Below are positions 13,593-26,060 of a stretch of 64,000 bases of DNA, piece by piece. The first letter of the stretch is position 1. The number at the start of each line of letters is the position of its first letter. The translations under genes were made by a program, and so were the position numbers. This DNA comes from Atrichornis clamosus (Eukaryota; Chordata; Aves; Passeriformes; Menuridae), in the NCBI GenBank assembly GCA_013400975.1, contig WBMZ01012115.1:1-64000 (forward strand), read 5' to 3'. The notes beneath the pieces are model-generated. The model saw nothing but the letters and a program-made list of their open reading frames with translations, had not been told where the DNA came from and ran no database searches.

Positions 13593-13699
13593 TTGACTGT
13601 AACTCGATTGGACAAATCCTGAAGATCTCCTGGGTGAAAAAGCTGAGCTTCTTTCAGTCCAATATTTTCGCACGCTTTCAGAAAAACATTTATATTATC
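13593..13699 (-). CDS. LMO7: LMO7 internal exon, C-terminal half of CH domain
   Basis: This 107-base exon encodes 35 codons and two bases of a Lys codon. It begins [20 protein letters not shown] and continues with [15 protein letters not shown]. This is the conserved CH motif N-I-x-x-F-L-x-A-x-x-x-x-G-x-x-x-x-x-L-F-x-x-x-D-L. The wording [12 protein letters not shown] is LMO7-like, whereas LIMCH1 has DPSDLQDTSNRV. The acceptor is a clear pyrimidine tract ending TTTGCAG, with a near-ideal branch sequence TTAACTAAG at 13726-13734 on the minus strand. The donor is GTGAGT. It ends in phase 2, so the following exon must start with the last base of Lys and then encode the final CH helix. I could not find that exon in 1-13592, so it is probably left of the window. 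Confidence 0.95.
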
Positions 13700-13725
13700 C
13701 TGCAAAGAGAAGCAGAAAGCAGTTG

Positions 13726-13734
13726 CTTAGTTAA
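13726..13734 (-). promoter_or_regulatory. Probable splicing branch point for the 13593-13699 exon
   Basis: On the minus strand the sequence TTAACTAAG lies about 26-34 bases upstream of the acceptor AG (plus positions 13700-13701) and is followed by a pyrimidine-rich tract. It closely matches the vertebrate branch-site consensus (yUnAy, with the U-A-A-C core). Position and sequence are seen directly; the role is inferred. Confidence 0.6.
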
Positions 13735-15506
13735 GAGCACTAAGCAGGTTTTGCAAGATGATTACTGCGAGCCTTTAAATGTCAAAGTCCAGCTCACATA
13801 AATAATACTGAAAAAGCAATCTCCTGGATCATAAACGCTGCTCGTTTCTCATGCACACAGGCAGGCTGGGTCTCGGGGACTGAGGGGTATGTTAAAGATT
13901 ACCTGGCATAAGGCAGCGGTGAGCCAGTAGGCAGCAATCTCCACTTTGATGTCAGCTCTGCTCAGCAAACAAACGCCCTCTTCCTAGCTCTGCACGACAA
14001 GCCTCACCTCTTGCCTTTAAAAATAACTCCAGCTACTGACATTCACCACCCAGAAACTCTTGGCAGAGGAGGAAGAAGAGGAGGGACGCGCCGTTTCTAT
14101 GCTCACAGACTGATGAGGGAATACTGCACCTGGAGTCTGGGTTTGGTTGCTGAGCAAAGCTCCGGAGAGACAGAAACCAAACTGTATTCAAGGCTGCTGC
14201 TGCCTTACTTGGGGGGGTTTCTCTCCTTCGAGTTCCTCCCCTTCCTGCCTCCCCCCACTCCTCCATGACCTCACACCGATCTGTAACAAAATATAGGTGC
14301 AGCACCCACTCACTGCACCTGCTGCAGGATCAACTGACCCGGGAGAGAAATGCTGAAAAAGAATAAATCTAACAATATAGAGAGAGATTATACAACTTGT
14401 GATCTCTTTCCACTTCATAAACAGTGGGCAATAGGCAAGAAATTCCTTCTCGTTAAGGCGGAATGCTATCAACAACAAAAGAATGTGCCCTCTTGCGCAC
14501 TTGCTCCCTTCAGCTGGAAGCCAAAGGAAAAGGTACACAAAGTTACTTAATTCATAAGCTACGCACAGCCCTGTCATTATGGGTTTGGAAGTCAAGGTAC
14601 TGGTATCAGAGCTTCACAGTATGGAAAACCTCTGCTTTAACAATTCAATACACTTTAAACTTTTTTTTGACACATAATCACTGGATGTAACAGTTATTCC
14701 TTCATTTGAAATTTATTTTCAAAAAACCAGTCTACAAAGAAAATAACAGCTGCTTCTAATATAGACTTTAGAAAGTAAAACAAACCCAAGAATCACCACA
14801 ACCTTCTATTTTGAAGGTCCCTGGAATTCTAGTATTCCTTATCAGTCTGTAAACATGGCTCCATTCAAGGGAAATATTTGAACAAGGTATTCCCCATGCA
14901 GGCTGCGGGCTCCGCGTCACTAGATCTGAAAGACCCCAAGTGTCTCACACCGAGAAGGTTATGCCCCATGTGCCACGGTGGGGGCTGTCACGTGGTGGCA
15001 AACGTGGGGGACACGATGTGGTGGCAGATGAGAGGAGGGGGCTGGGACGGGTGGAGGACAGGAAACCTTGCCTATGCACGTGCAGTGGCCCCTGCAGTGC
15101 CCAGTGGGTTGCCCGCATATGTGGCCAGGGAAGAGTTTCGTGCAGCCTCAGAAGGGCCATTTACTTTTCCTTTACATGCAATGCCCCTTTTTTCTTTCCA
15201 TGCAAAATAGGGAAAGCTGGATAGGTGTGTCTACTTCATTCAAATAATATTTGAGTGTCACATTAATAACAAAACCCAAAAGACTTGAAAAGACATTTTC
15301 CACACGGATGAAACAAAGCCACAAGCTACAGACCCCTTGCAAGAAGAAGAACTACTTCTTAAACAACTATCAAGTCAGTGTTCAGGGGTATAGGGAGTCT
15401 AACAAACTGGCAGGAAGGCACAAGAAGAAAGCATCAGAGCAGAAAGAAAGAGTAACTGCAAGGCATGAACTAAAGTGACATCAATGCCAGTGAAGGCAAC
15501 ATGGTC

Positions 15507-15525
15507 TGATTGGTCTGACCAATCA
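15507..15525. repeat. Perfect inverted repeat with two opposed CCAAT boxes
   Basis: The sequence TGATTGGTCTGACCAATCA has perfect 8-base arms around a 3-base loop. Each arm contains the ATTGG/CCAAT core recognised by NF-Y. The arrangement is seen directly; any binding is inference. Confidence 0.5.
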
Positions 15526-18500
15526 CCAAAACTCAGAGCAACTCCCAAACCCATGGGTAATGTCAACTGAAGTGCTGCAAATGAGCACACCGTGCAGGTA
15601 AACAAGGAAGAAGAGTCAGATTTAGAAAAACAGATGTCGTCTACACCCTGAGAGCAACAAAAACAAAGCAGAGCAGTTGCTCATGTGGATGCTTGGCTGC
15701 ACAACCATCAACCTGTTGGCACATGAGAGAATTAATTTTGAAGGTGTCTCGGCAATTGAACCTATCAAGCATAAACCTTCGTATAAATAGCACTTAACAG
15801 GCCCTGAGAACATCACTGCTGACAAGAGCCAAGACCTTCAGGCACGGGGTCAGAGGCAGGGGGAGATAACGTGGAGGGCAGAACACAGTCACAGTGCTCA
15901 CGTGCAGGATGAGCCATGGTTCAAATCTCCTTCCCCCCAGCTCCCAAGCCAGAAGTTTGGTCACACCTGCCATCTCACACGTTACTGCCCCAACACCAGC
16001 TCTTCTGCAGTCAGGGCCTGGAAATGACCCCCAGAGCATCAAGAGATTACACCCAATAGGATATTTCTCAGGTTTGGATATTGACACAAAAAGGTATCAT
16101 TTAAACAAATCAGCACTTCTAAATACTGTCCTTGCAAAGTTATTCTTGACCATCCTAATCATCACAGTAAGTCAGCAAAGCTACAGGTCTCAAAATAGCT
16201 AGCAGCCATTTTAAACTCTACCAGAATAATAAATGTGAGGATGAATTTTAAATAGCACCACAGAAATTAGTAGGGAAAAAAATGACAAGTTAGCAACCTT
16301 GCAATTAGATTTATCATTAGAAATGTGAACAGGAACATTTTTCTGTGATTAATGCACTCAAATATAGAAACCATTACACTATTCCTTTTACCAATGTGAC
16401 TGTCCTTTAAGACTAATGGTCATTGTCACTTCAGCTTTACAGGATATGCTGCGATCTGAATCTCATCACACTTCACAAAAATAGTTCTTTTTAAATATCC
16501 AGGACTCAAAAGCCTGGAGAAGCACAACACATCAGACCTCTCTCCAGGTGGCAAAAATCATTGAAGAGATGTGCTTAAGAAAAAGCGGTTCATACTTGTG
16601 TCTACCACCCTCCTCTGCCACCAAGGTGTTCCCAATCCCTCGAAACAAGGGCAGACCATTTAAATTTAAGAAATATTCAAATTAGCAAAGTTGCAGAGAA
16701 AGAGAATTATGATGTTGAGGGACTTAAGACAATGAAAACTGGATAAATTGATTCCATTATACCAATAAAATGGAGCACGAGAGGCAATACTGGTGCCACC
16801 TATCAGCGCAAGAGAAGCAAAGCCAGAAGAGGAAAGAAGAGCTGCCTGGTCCAAAAGCAAGGATTCATCATCAGGCAGATCAAACATATTTTTGCAGAAA
16901 ACATAAGGTTCTGACCAATAATAGAGAAAGCTCCTGAACTAACAGGGATAAAATCATCTAATTTATTTTTGTTCATGTTATTTATAGAACTCAATCAGTG
17001 CATTTCCCTGAGCATCTGAAGTTGGAATTAGCATCATAGAATTACAGGTTTTAAATCACAACAAAAATAAAGCCTGAAGTCTAAACCACAAAATTCAAAT
17101 GTAATTCATTTCTGGTATGCTATTACTACTTCCAAGTGTTTTGGTGAGAGGGGGTGAGGAGGTTGGAATGAGACTGTGGGAAGGGCTGGTTTTTTTCCCC
17201 AAATGGTGTGCATGGTGGAACAGCAGAGCATTTCAAATGTTCCCAGCATGGCTTGAGTTTTCCACGTGCTGCTGTACAGACTTATATTAAATGCACAGTG
17301 TACAACACTGGCTAGATAGAGCTATTACCCTTCAGTATTTCATTTTTGCCTCAAACTTCAAAGTGAACCGCACCCAAACGCTCTGTAAAGTCATAATACA
17401 GGAGAGACAGAGCTGCCAGTGGGAAGCAGGTCATTCACAAGCTGGCTCTTAAATACTGCTGTTCGGGGAAATGACAAACAATACTGCACACTTTCAGCTC
17501 TGCACCTGCCTTTCTGGTCCCCCCAGGGCATCACTAGACACAAAACCTTCCCTCTGCCTGCTGTTAAAGCATCTCCCTCTAACCAATGCTTTGAAGGAGC
17601 CAAGATGCCATCCAAATATTGAAAATGAGACTGTGGTCCACACCCTCTCTCCAGCACCCTAGCAGAGCAGGGCTGCCTTTCTCACTGCTGCAACCCCATG
17701 GACATGAGGAGAGGAAAGAGCTGAGTCTTTCCTGTCCTTCCTTGCTGGTCCTCAAAGCTGCTTCTGCTCCTAGGCCAGGGGCAGGGAGGCTGTGCCAGAG
17801 CTCTGTGCCTCCAGGAGCTGAATGGGGTGGAAAGAGCAGGGCCACCACTGCAGAGTTCCTCAACCCGATCACTGTCCTCAAGACCGCAAAGAAGAAACCA
17901 GCCAGTCATTGTATTAGGAAACACAAGAAAATGGATACATTCGTTTAAAAAAAATAACAATTTTAATGAGCAATTTAAAAAAAAATCAAGGCAGTGGGCA
18001 GTGGTTCTGTGTTGCACCTGTGATCAGCTCCTAATGTATGTCACCTTGGCAAGAACTTAAAAAGAAAGACAGTGTGCTGGTGGTGGTGAAGTACAGAGGT
18101 TCCCCAACACCTGAACAACAGAGGAAAAAGAGCACTTCCAAACCAGAAAAAATAAATTAGCATGAGCAACAGGAAAGTGAGACAAAAGACAAAAGATGCA
18201 AAAAGGATCAAGAAAAGGTTGACCTTAAATAGGAAAAAAGCCTCAAAGCCACCCACTTGAAAAGGGGCATACAGTATGTAAAATAGAAAAAGAATTTTTA
18301 AAATCTCTAAAGTGAAAGTTAATTAAAAGAGGTCTCCACATAAGAACGTGTAAATACCATCTCATTTTGACTACTTACATGCAATGCAACATCGCACTAA
18401 ATTCATCTTGTGTAACTGAGCTGCAATTTTATTAAAAAAATAAATCCCTCATTATCATGATTATCTGGGTGGGACAGGAATATTAATAGTGGGTAAATAC

Positions 18501-20722
18501 ATCTGCTTTCTTTAGGGTGCAGTCATGCTGTGTGGTAAACCTTCTCCCTAGTTAACTGTTTCTCTGAAGCCCTACATATGCACAAAAACACAGTGAGAGA
18601 TCTCATAGGCATACAAGTTATGGCACATCTTTCAAGTCACTTGGCAACTGGGAGAAAAACAATTTGATTAACATGGTGTTTTTCTGTTTTTCCTGGATGT
18701 ATCAGCCAGTAGATGAAGACAGTACTCCAGGTTGTCTCCTATTCTGATGCAAATACCTACTGCTTCAGTCAAAACCCTTATTTCAACTGCTATTTAAGCT
18801 CTAGATTGAGGGGAGGACAGTTGGGCAGCTTTTTTGTGGGTTCTGGGGAGGGTTTGAAGGGGTTATTTTCAGAGTATGAAGGGGATGGTACCTTATGCTT
18901 GTAGCATGAAGCATATTGGCACTGAAGTGTTACAGCATCATGCAGACCATGACTTGGTGCCAGTAGTTGTTTTCAGTTTCCAGGCTTCCAAAAAAAAAAA
19001 AAAATCAAAATCCACCAAGTACCTATAGTGCCTAGCAACTAAAACTTTTGACATTTTAGGAAGAGAGACTGATGCATTTTTTTGGCTACAGAAATCTGAA
19101 AATCATCTGACGAGATCATATTTAACAGGCATTTTTCTTAGTATTGCATTTGTGAAGACATTTAGTCATCTTGAAAGCTTACAGTGTGTCTCCTTCAATG
19201 CTGCATTCATGACAAGCCCTCTTTAGTGGCACCCTCATTCACTTATGCAAGGGCGATTTCCATTTAAATAAACTGGTATTTTTTCAAAGTAGAAAGTATT
19301 TTTCATAGGCACAGCATTATGCTGTCCACTCACATTGGCTCAAATCAGTTTAATACAGAATTTAGAGCTCCATTTGGCAGCAGCATCACTGCACAGCTAC
19401 ACATTGTTTATATTCAGAGGTGGGGTAAAAGGAAAGAAACCTACAGCAGGAGCTCGCTGAACAAGTTGGGTGACTTGCTCTTCCTTGGAGCTACGTTTCG
19501 GTTATTAGCTCTGGCTGCGGGTGCAGGTGGGGGCAGAAGGGATGAGAGAATAGGAGGGAATAGGGCTGAGCACCAACCATGTGGTCTGACCACAGGCCTG
19601 AGAGCCAGGAACTCCCCATTACCACCTTGGCCTTGAATGTCAGGATGCTCGGTGCCCATCACCCACTCATTGAATCTGTAGGTTGCGATCCCAGCTCCCA
19701 CAGCTCTCTGAATTTCTCTGAAGGCCAATGGCCTCAACCTTGAACTGAAAACAGAAGGAGGAGCGGATAGAATACCTAAACTGCTCTTTTCCTCCTTTTT
19801 TGGGACCAAAAGTAAAAATAGTAATTAAAACAATCATCCTGCAGACATAATTTGACTTAGAGTGACCTCAGGGCTTCTGCCTGGTAAATTATCCCACCTA
19901 TAACAGAGTACACAGAGCACTGTGTTGGCCAAAGATCAGAAACTGTGCTAATTGCTTTGCCACTCCCCTCTGTGCACCCTTCATTGCGTTTCCACACTGG
20001 GTAAAATAATAAATTACTGTGATCCTTGACACAGGGATTCCCTGCCCCAGCTCTATGCATGATTACAGATACTAAATCTTTAGTGATTCACTTCCAGTTT
20101 TCCTCTTAAAAAGCAGGTGCTCCTGCTGCGAGAATGCAGGAATGAGACTTTCTGCACAAACTTTCCTGTTACCTTGGTGCTGCCAGTATCAATAACTGTA
20201 GATCAGCCACAAAGAGGAACATTCCCCTTCACCATTATGGAAACCACATTTTGAAGCAACCTTAGGTAAAGAATCACTCTGATTTTGGAAAAAAAGGTCC
20301 ATCTGACCTGCAAACCCCAATTTCATCTGCAGAGACTGCAGCTGGTCACAGACCTCTGTAAGACGAAGGTTTGTGTTGAAGGATCTTCCCCAGAATCTGT
20401 TACTCAGCCCCTGGCACTGCCCACCACCATGTGTAGTGGCCAGCAGCAGACATCTCTGCCAAGCCCAGCTCATTGTCTGCAATCTCTATGAGCACTGAGC
20501 TCCACAGTTTCTTCACAACAGGAGTAACTGGATTAAGGAAAACACAAAAGAGAAATTAACGTGTAATGTTGGTTTTTTAAAACAGGACTTTTGAGTTGAC
20601 AGCTTGTAAGGTGTTTGACATAAGAAAGGACCAACTGTCTTCAGTGACTCGAAATGCCTCCCAGGCCCCTATCTCTTTCCATGCTACAGCACAACCTTCA
20701 CTATGACATTACAGCCATCTAT

Positions 20723-20758
20723 CACAGCAACAATGTGTACCACAGCAACAATGTGTAC
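20723..20758. repeat. 18-bp perfect tandem duplication
   Basis: Two identical copies of CACAGCAACAATGTGTAC lie head to tail. Their identity suggests a recent replication-slippage duplication. Confidence 0.97.
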
Positions 20759-23700
20759 CAAATGAGCCTTTTATTGGTAAGAGAGTGAATGTCAGGTTGT
20801 AAACTGCAGGTGTGTTTCTGGGATGCCACTGCTGCCAAATAAGGCCACCTGGAATGGAGAAGGGCAAAAGTACAGTGTGTTGGCAGACAAGCCTTGTTAA
20901 TAGAGCTCACCCACTCCCAGGCATTTGTATAGTAAGGAAAGCATAGGTTTGGAAAGCCGGTATGGAACAACCATCCTGGGCTATTTCCTTGTTTAGACAA
21001 GCCTCAACTTTCCCACCAGTTGATTGCATTCCAGTCAAAGTCAAGGAAAAAAAAAATAACAAAAATCAAGTGATATGCTTTACACCCTGAACAGTTTATA
21101 CAAAACAGACTCTGCAGGAGAAGTGTGCTAAATACTCCAGTGCCAAGTCACCCCACTACACAGAACTGGAATGACAGTAATCCACTTAAAGGTGAAACTC
21201 CCCTGAAGCCTAATGAGTAATAAAAGAAGTAAAGACCTCTTGTTCTTGAAACACAAAGTTTTCGCAGAGCTTGCTTTCCTCCTCCACCCCCATTTTTTTT
21301 TTTTTAATTTGTATACCTAAGTTTTTTTGTTTTGCTCACACAGGTTAACCACTTGATAAAGGAGAAATTCAGCCTCTCTATACATGGGGCTTGAAACAAA
21401 GCCTCAGACCCTCAATTCATGTAGCCTCTGATTTTCAGATTTCGTTCTTTCCAAGAGAATTTGGAAGTTTTCTTTAACTTTTCTTCCTTCAAGAGCCAGA
21501 CATCTTTTGTTTCTTCACAGGAGTAGCATCCTAGTGCTCTATTTAATCCTTGCTGCCTTACATGGGCTTATCCTACGCTGTAGAGAAGCTTTCCCAGCAC
21601 ACTGGATCAATGAGTGGGTTTGGAGATGACCTGCCTCGGAGGCCACCTGAACCCCTCCCATCAGCGCCAGGCTTCCTCATGCCCCTTTCCCCATCCTCAC
21701 AGCCTGCAGAAAGCAAGCTTGGCCACCCCAGCTGAGGCAGCTCAGCACGCTGCATTTGGCAGCGCTTGTTGTTGGTGTTGTAGTTAATAGTTCTTTCACA
21801 TACCTCGCTGGAGGAGGGTGATTCAGCACAGACACATGGGCGCGGAGGTGTTCAGACAGGCGTTAGAAGATGTGGTATGAGGATTGTGCACCAAACACAA
21901 GGGTAAATAGCAGAGCTGCACAGCTCCACCACTGACACCACAGAAAAATGATCACCCCTGCGACTAACACCTACTTTCTTTGAAAACTGCCGTGAGTTTT
22001 AAACACTTCACATTGATAAATACCTGACATGCCAGAAGGAGGAGAAAAAAAAAAAGTACTGTAGTGTCCAGCTTATGAAGCTTTAACACAAATAAACACA
22101 GACTGCTGCAAGGAATCTCAAATCTGCACTTCCTTGGCAAAGGCAAGAGAAATCAGATTATGAATGTCACAAGTATGACTTAAGGTGTGTACTTCTACAT
22201 GGTTGACTTTTTTTTTCCAGTTAGGAAGGAATGTTTCTTTGCAAACACAGAAACAGTCATCAGTTACTTCAGAAAATAAAAATAGCATACAAATGACAGA
22301 GTATACCACAGATTACATCTAATTGAAGTGATAAATGGAAATTTTTTGCAGTTCATTTGGTAACCCTATTTAGGTATTTTGTTAAGTGATGGCAAGCTGA
22401 AGCAAAAAGTGTCATACTTTTACAGAGCTTTGGTTTAGAGCAGGGGGAGAGATGGAAATTTTCCATATTAGAAAGTTCTTGCTGCCAATCACATTACTTT
22501 ACAGTCAATTGACAAGATTTTTAAAAATTAATAATTAAATAGCATTTTGACATCTCGTCCCAGTAACACACTAAAAGCATCGATTTGAAAGACTTGATCT
22601 CATTTAAAGCATCCCAAAACACTGCTTCTGATTCACAGAGGTCGGTATTTACTGTCCCCTGACAAGAGGTCAGGGCATGTAGCTGAACCACCATTTCTTG
22701 GGGTCTGCATCCATACAATTTCTCCCCATTTACATCTGCCAGTTACATTTCACTTCACCATCACCCACCTAAAACCCATCCAGTTCAACCCAGTGTCTGT
22801 GTTTCATTCTGTCTGATCGATGTCTTGAGCAGCTACTAAAAATGTCACAAAGAGTTTGCATCATCCTCCTCTTTCCCCACACCCTACATTTCAAAGTGTT
22901 TAGGCAGCAACAGAAAACAATTAAAGGAAATTCAGAGCTAAGGGTGAAATGTACCATATGTTTTCAAGCAGAAGGGCACAAAACATCAGTAAACCACTGC
23001 CGAGATTACATACTCCCACTATCAGGCATTGAAAGACTACAGAACAATGTCATCTCTCACTATTAATAACCATACTTCCTTTCTAGCACACAACCCTTTT
23101 TTCTTAATTGTCTAACAGAGGTATTTCCATACAGACCACATTCCTCTTTCCCATAAGACAGCAGAAAGAGGACAAAAAGTGATTTATAGTTCCATGTACA
23201 TTCCTATCAGGTCTTGCATTACTCCTGATATTTGCTAATTTTCCCTTTTTTTGGTTTACAGTGCAACTGATGAGAAAACTGGACTGAAAGTCAAGATTCC
23301 ATCCCTATCCTACTGTGACTTGCTGATTAACCTCAGCAATAAAGCCACTAAAACTCTCACTAACCACACTCTACTATCAGGTATAGAACTGAAACAATGG
23401 TAAAGAGATCTTTGTGAAGTATGCCAAGATCTGACACATTAAAAACTTCTTACATAAAAAGAAGCAAGACTTTTCTTAAATTTAAGAACTTAAAAATCAG
23501 GTTTCTAAAATGCTTCAAAAATTTACAGAGACTGAAAAAAAGTAGTAACTTGGTTTGCTGAGGTTTTCTTAATCAGAATTTTCATTCCACAGTTACTGTG
23601 GCTGTCATGTTCCCAAACCTGTAGAAACATCTGCTTAGGAATCTGAAGTAATGTAAAATTCAGAAGTTGCTGTTGCCAATGGAAACACAGTCACTAAGTT

Positions 23701-23847
23701 CCAATTGCATTTTTTGGAGCACTGACAATAATCTTACTGAAATTCATTAAGTAAGAAATTTAACACTTTGTTTGATGGCTACATTTGAAATACCATACTG
23801 TGTCAATTCCCAAGAGAAAATATATTTTCTCATACTAATAACATGGG

Positions 23848-25235
23848 ATGATACAATGGGTTGGGTTGGAAGAGACCTTAAAGACAATCTAATCCAACCT
23901 CCCTGCAGTGAACAGTGACATCTTCAACTACATCAGGTTGCTCAGAGCCCCATCCAACTAGACCTTGAATGTTCTCAGGGATGAGGCATCCACTAGCTCT
24001 CTGGATAACCTATTCCAGTGTCTCACTAATCTCACAGTAAAGAATTTCTTCTTTACATCTAGTCTAAATCTATCCTCTTTTTGTTTAAAACCATTACCCC
24101 TTGTCCTATCACAACAGGCCCTTCTAAAAGTTTGTCCTTATCTTTCTTATAATTATAACCTCCCTTTAAATATTGAAATCCAGAACCTTCTCTTTTCAGA
24201 CTGAATAACCCCAACTCTCTCAACCTGTCTTCATAGGAGAGGTGTTCCCACCTCTGACCATTTTCATGGCCCTCCTCTCGACTCACTCCAACAGGTCCCT
24301 GTCCTTCCTCTGCCGGGACCCCAGAGCTGGATGCAGCACTGCAGGTGGGGTCTCACCAGAGCAGAGCAGAGGGGCAGAATCCCCTCCCTCTCCCTGCTGC
24401 CCACGCTGCTTTGGATGCAGCCCAGGACACGTTTGGCTTTCTGGGCTGTGAGTGCACAGTGCTGGGCCATGTCCAGCCTCTCATCCACCAACCAGCACCC
24501 CCGAGTCCTTCTGGGCAGGGCTGTTCTCATTTCCTATCCTGCATTGATACTGGGGGGTTTCCCCAACCCAGCTGCAGCACCTTGCACTTACTCTTGTTAA
24601 ACCTCATGAGATTCCCATGGGCCCACTTCTCGAGTTTGTCCAGTTCCCTCTGGATGACATCCCATCCTTCTGGTTTGTCAACTGCACCACTCAGTCTGGT
24701 GTCATCTGCAAATGTGCTGAAGGTGCACTTGATCCCTTTGTGTCATTGATGAAGACATTAAACAGAACTGCTCCAAACAAGAACATCTACAGGACATCTC
24801 TTGCCACTAATCTCCCTCTGGACATGAGCTATTGACCACTACCCTCTTCGTCCAACTGTCCAACCAATTCCCTCTCCACCAGACAGTCCACCCACTGACT
24901 CCATCTCACTCCAATTTAGAGAGGAGGAAGTTGTGGGGGCTGTGTCAAAGGCTTTACAGAAGCCCAGGTAGATGGCATCTGCATCCCTTCCCTTGTCCAC
25001 TGACAGAGTCACTCCATCACAGAAGGGCAAGGCGTTGGTCAGGCAGGACTTGCCCTTGATGAAGCCATGATAGTTGTCTTGAATCACCTCCCTGTTCTCC
25101 ACGTGCCTTAGAAGGGCTTCTTGGAGGGTCTGTTCCATGATCTCAGGCACAGAGGTGAGGCTGACAGGTCAGTAGTTCCCACGGTCTGCATCTCTACCTT
25201 TTTCAAAGATGAGTACAGTGTTTCCCTTTTCCCAC
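23848..25235 (-). mobile_element. CR1 LINE, longest copy, with reverse-transcriptase remnant
   Basis: This minus-strand CR1 copy is about 1.39 kb and 5'-truncated. Its 3' end is at the left (reverse complement of TGGGTTGGGTTGGAAGAGAC). ORF2 C-terminal pieces lie at 24059-24286 and 24264-24530. The reverse-transcriptase part at 24839-25150 reads [20 protein letters not shown], then IKGKSCLTN, then [13 protein letters not shown]. The last corresponds to the CR1 RT phrase YLDFCKAFDTVP, whose first catalytic Asp is Gly here. The YADD-type motif region falls in the broken middle. Frameshifts and stops split the frame several times, so the copy is inactive. It lies in the same orientation as LMO7. 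Confidence 0.95.
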
Positions 25236-25670
25236 AAATCTCTTGCTTCCCACAAGAAAAAGAAAAATAAGAGTTTTGAGAAGTTTTGTTACCTGCAGCA
25301 TAAGAAGGATATTGAGCAAGAACTACTACTATAAAGAGGAACCTGGCCTTGTTTCTGTCATCCAGAGTGCTCCTGAGCCTGCATTAAATATATAAACTAC
25401 CTTTTAAAGGAGAGCATATTTGACGCAGACCATCAGTTTGGTCTTTCACTTTCTTCCTCTCCAGTTTTAAATATATTGAAGTTCAGGCATAAGAAACACC
25501 AACTGCTATTGCAAAACAAAAATTTCCACTCATGTAAGTAAGGATGATGCCAAGTAAAAAGTCTCTTAAAATACTTGTTTTTCTGAATGTCCCAACAACT
25601 TGCCGAGCATACTCATCCAGGAAACAGGCAACGATGCCCTTTATTTTTGTTTACACATTGAAATTAAAAA

Positions 25671-25717
25671 CTTCTCAGAAAAAGAAAAAAATCTACTTCT
25701 CAGAAAAAGAAAAAAAT
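25671..25717. repeat. 25-bp tandem duplication, A-rich
   Basis: The string CTTCTCAGAAAAAGAAAAAA continues as ATCTA in the first copy, and the first 22 bases are repeated exactly from 25696. The duplication lies just right of the CR1 copy. Confidence 0.95.
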
Positions 25718-26020
25718 TTATCATTTTGTGCCTTGCCGTATGAAAAACAATACCAGACTAATCAACTTCCAGGTGAATTAGATTAAATAGGACTTACATA
25801 GCTTCACTCTTAGCAGGGCTTCATAAGCACTCACCCTGTACCTCTGAATGTACAGGCCACTGACAAAGCAAAGCCCCATGACCCAGATCAGCCACGAGAG
25901 AGGGTGATGGAGGCAGGACTGAAGGCAGAGCCCCCAGCCACCACGTTAGCTGTGGTATGTTCTGTTACTCTTCAAACGGTGACTTACACCTTCAGAAGAA
26001 ATGGCAACGCTCCACATCAC

Positions 26021-26060
26021 TCAGTACTACTCCCTCTCGTTCAGTATTACTCCCTCTTCA
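26021..26060. repeat. 20-bp imperfect tandem duplication
   Basis: TCAGTACTACTCCCTCTCGT is followed directly by a copy with three substitutions (TCAGTATTACTCCCTCTTCA). Confidence 0.9.

Larger units (their letters stand above)
13736..23847. other. LMO7 18.7-kb intron, left part, no gene seen
   Basis: This is intronic sequence with several locally GC-richer stretches (about 14895-15140, 15830-16030, 17490-17890, 19440-19760). These give the frames of 100-135 codons in this section, such as 14188-14595 minus, 17619-17948 plus and 19441-19809 minus. None shows a recognisable domain, and overlapping frames on both strands suggest composition effects rather than coding. A 15-base A run lies at 18990-19004. 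Confidence 0.55.

Noticed and set aside
15918..15935. GGTTCAAATCTCC resembling a tRNA or SINE B box
   Set aside because: No matching A box or cloverleaf was found in the preceding 80 bases.
17034..17060. CATCATAGAATTACAGGTTT as a possible CR1 3' tip
   Set aside because: Only about 12 bases fit the CR1 terminus and the following sequence does not continue the match.
24345..24749. 134-codon plus-strand frame
   Set aside because: It lies wholly inside the minus-strand CR1 copy at 23848-25235 and is its antisense shadow.
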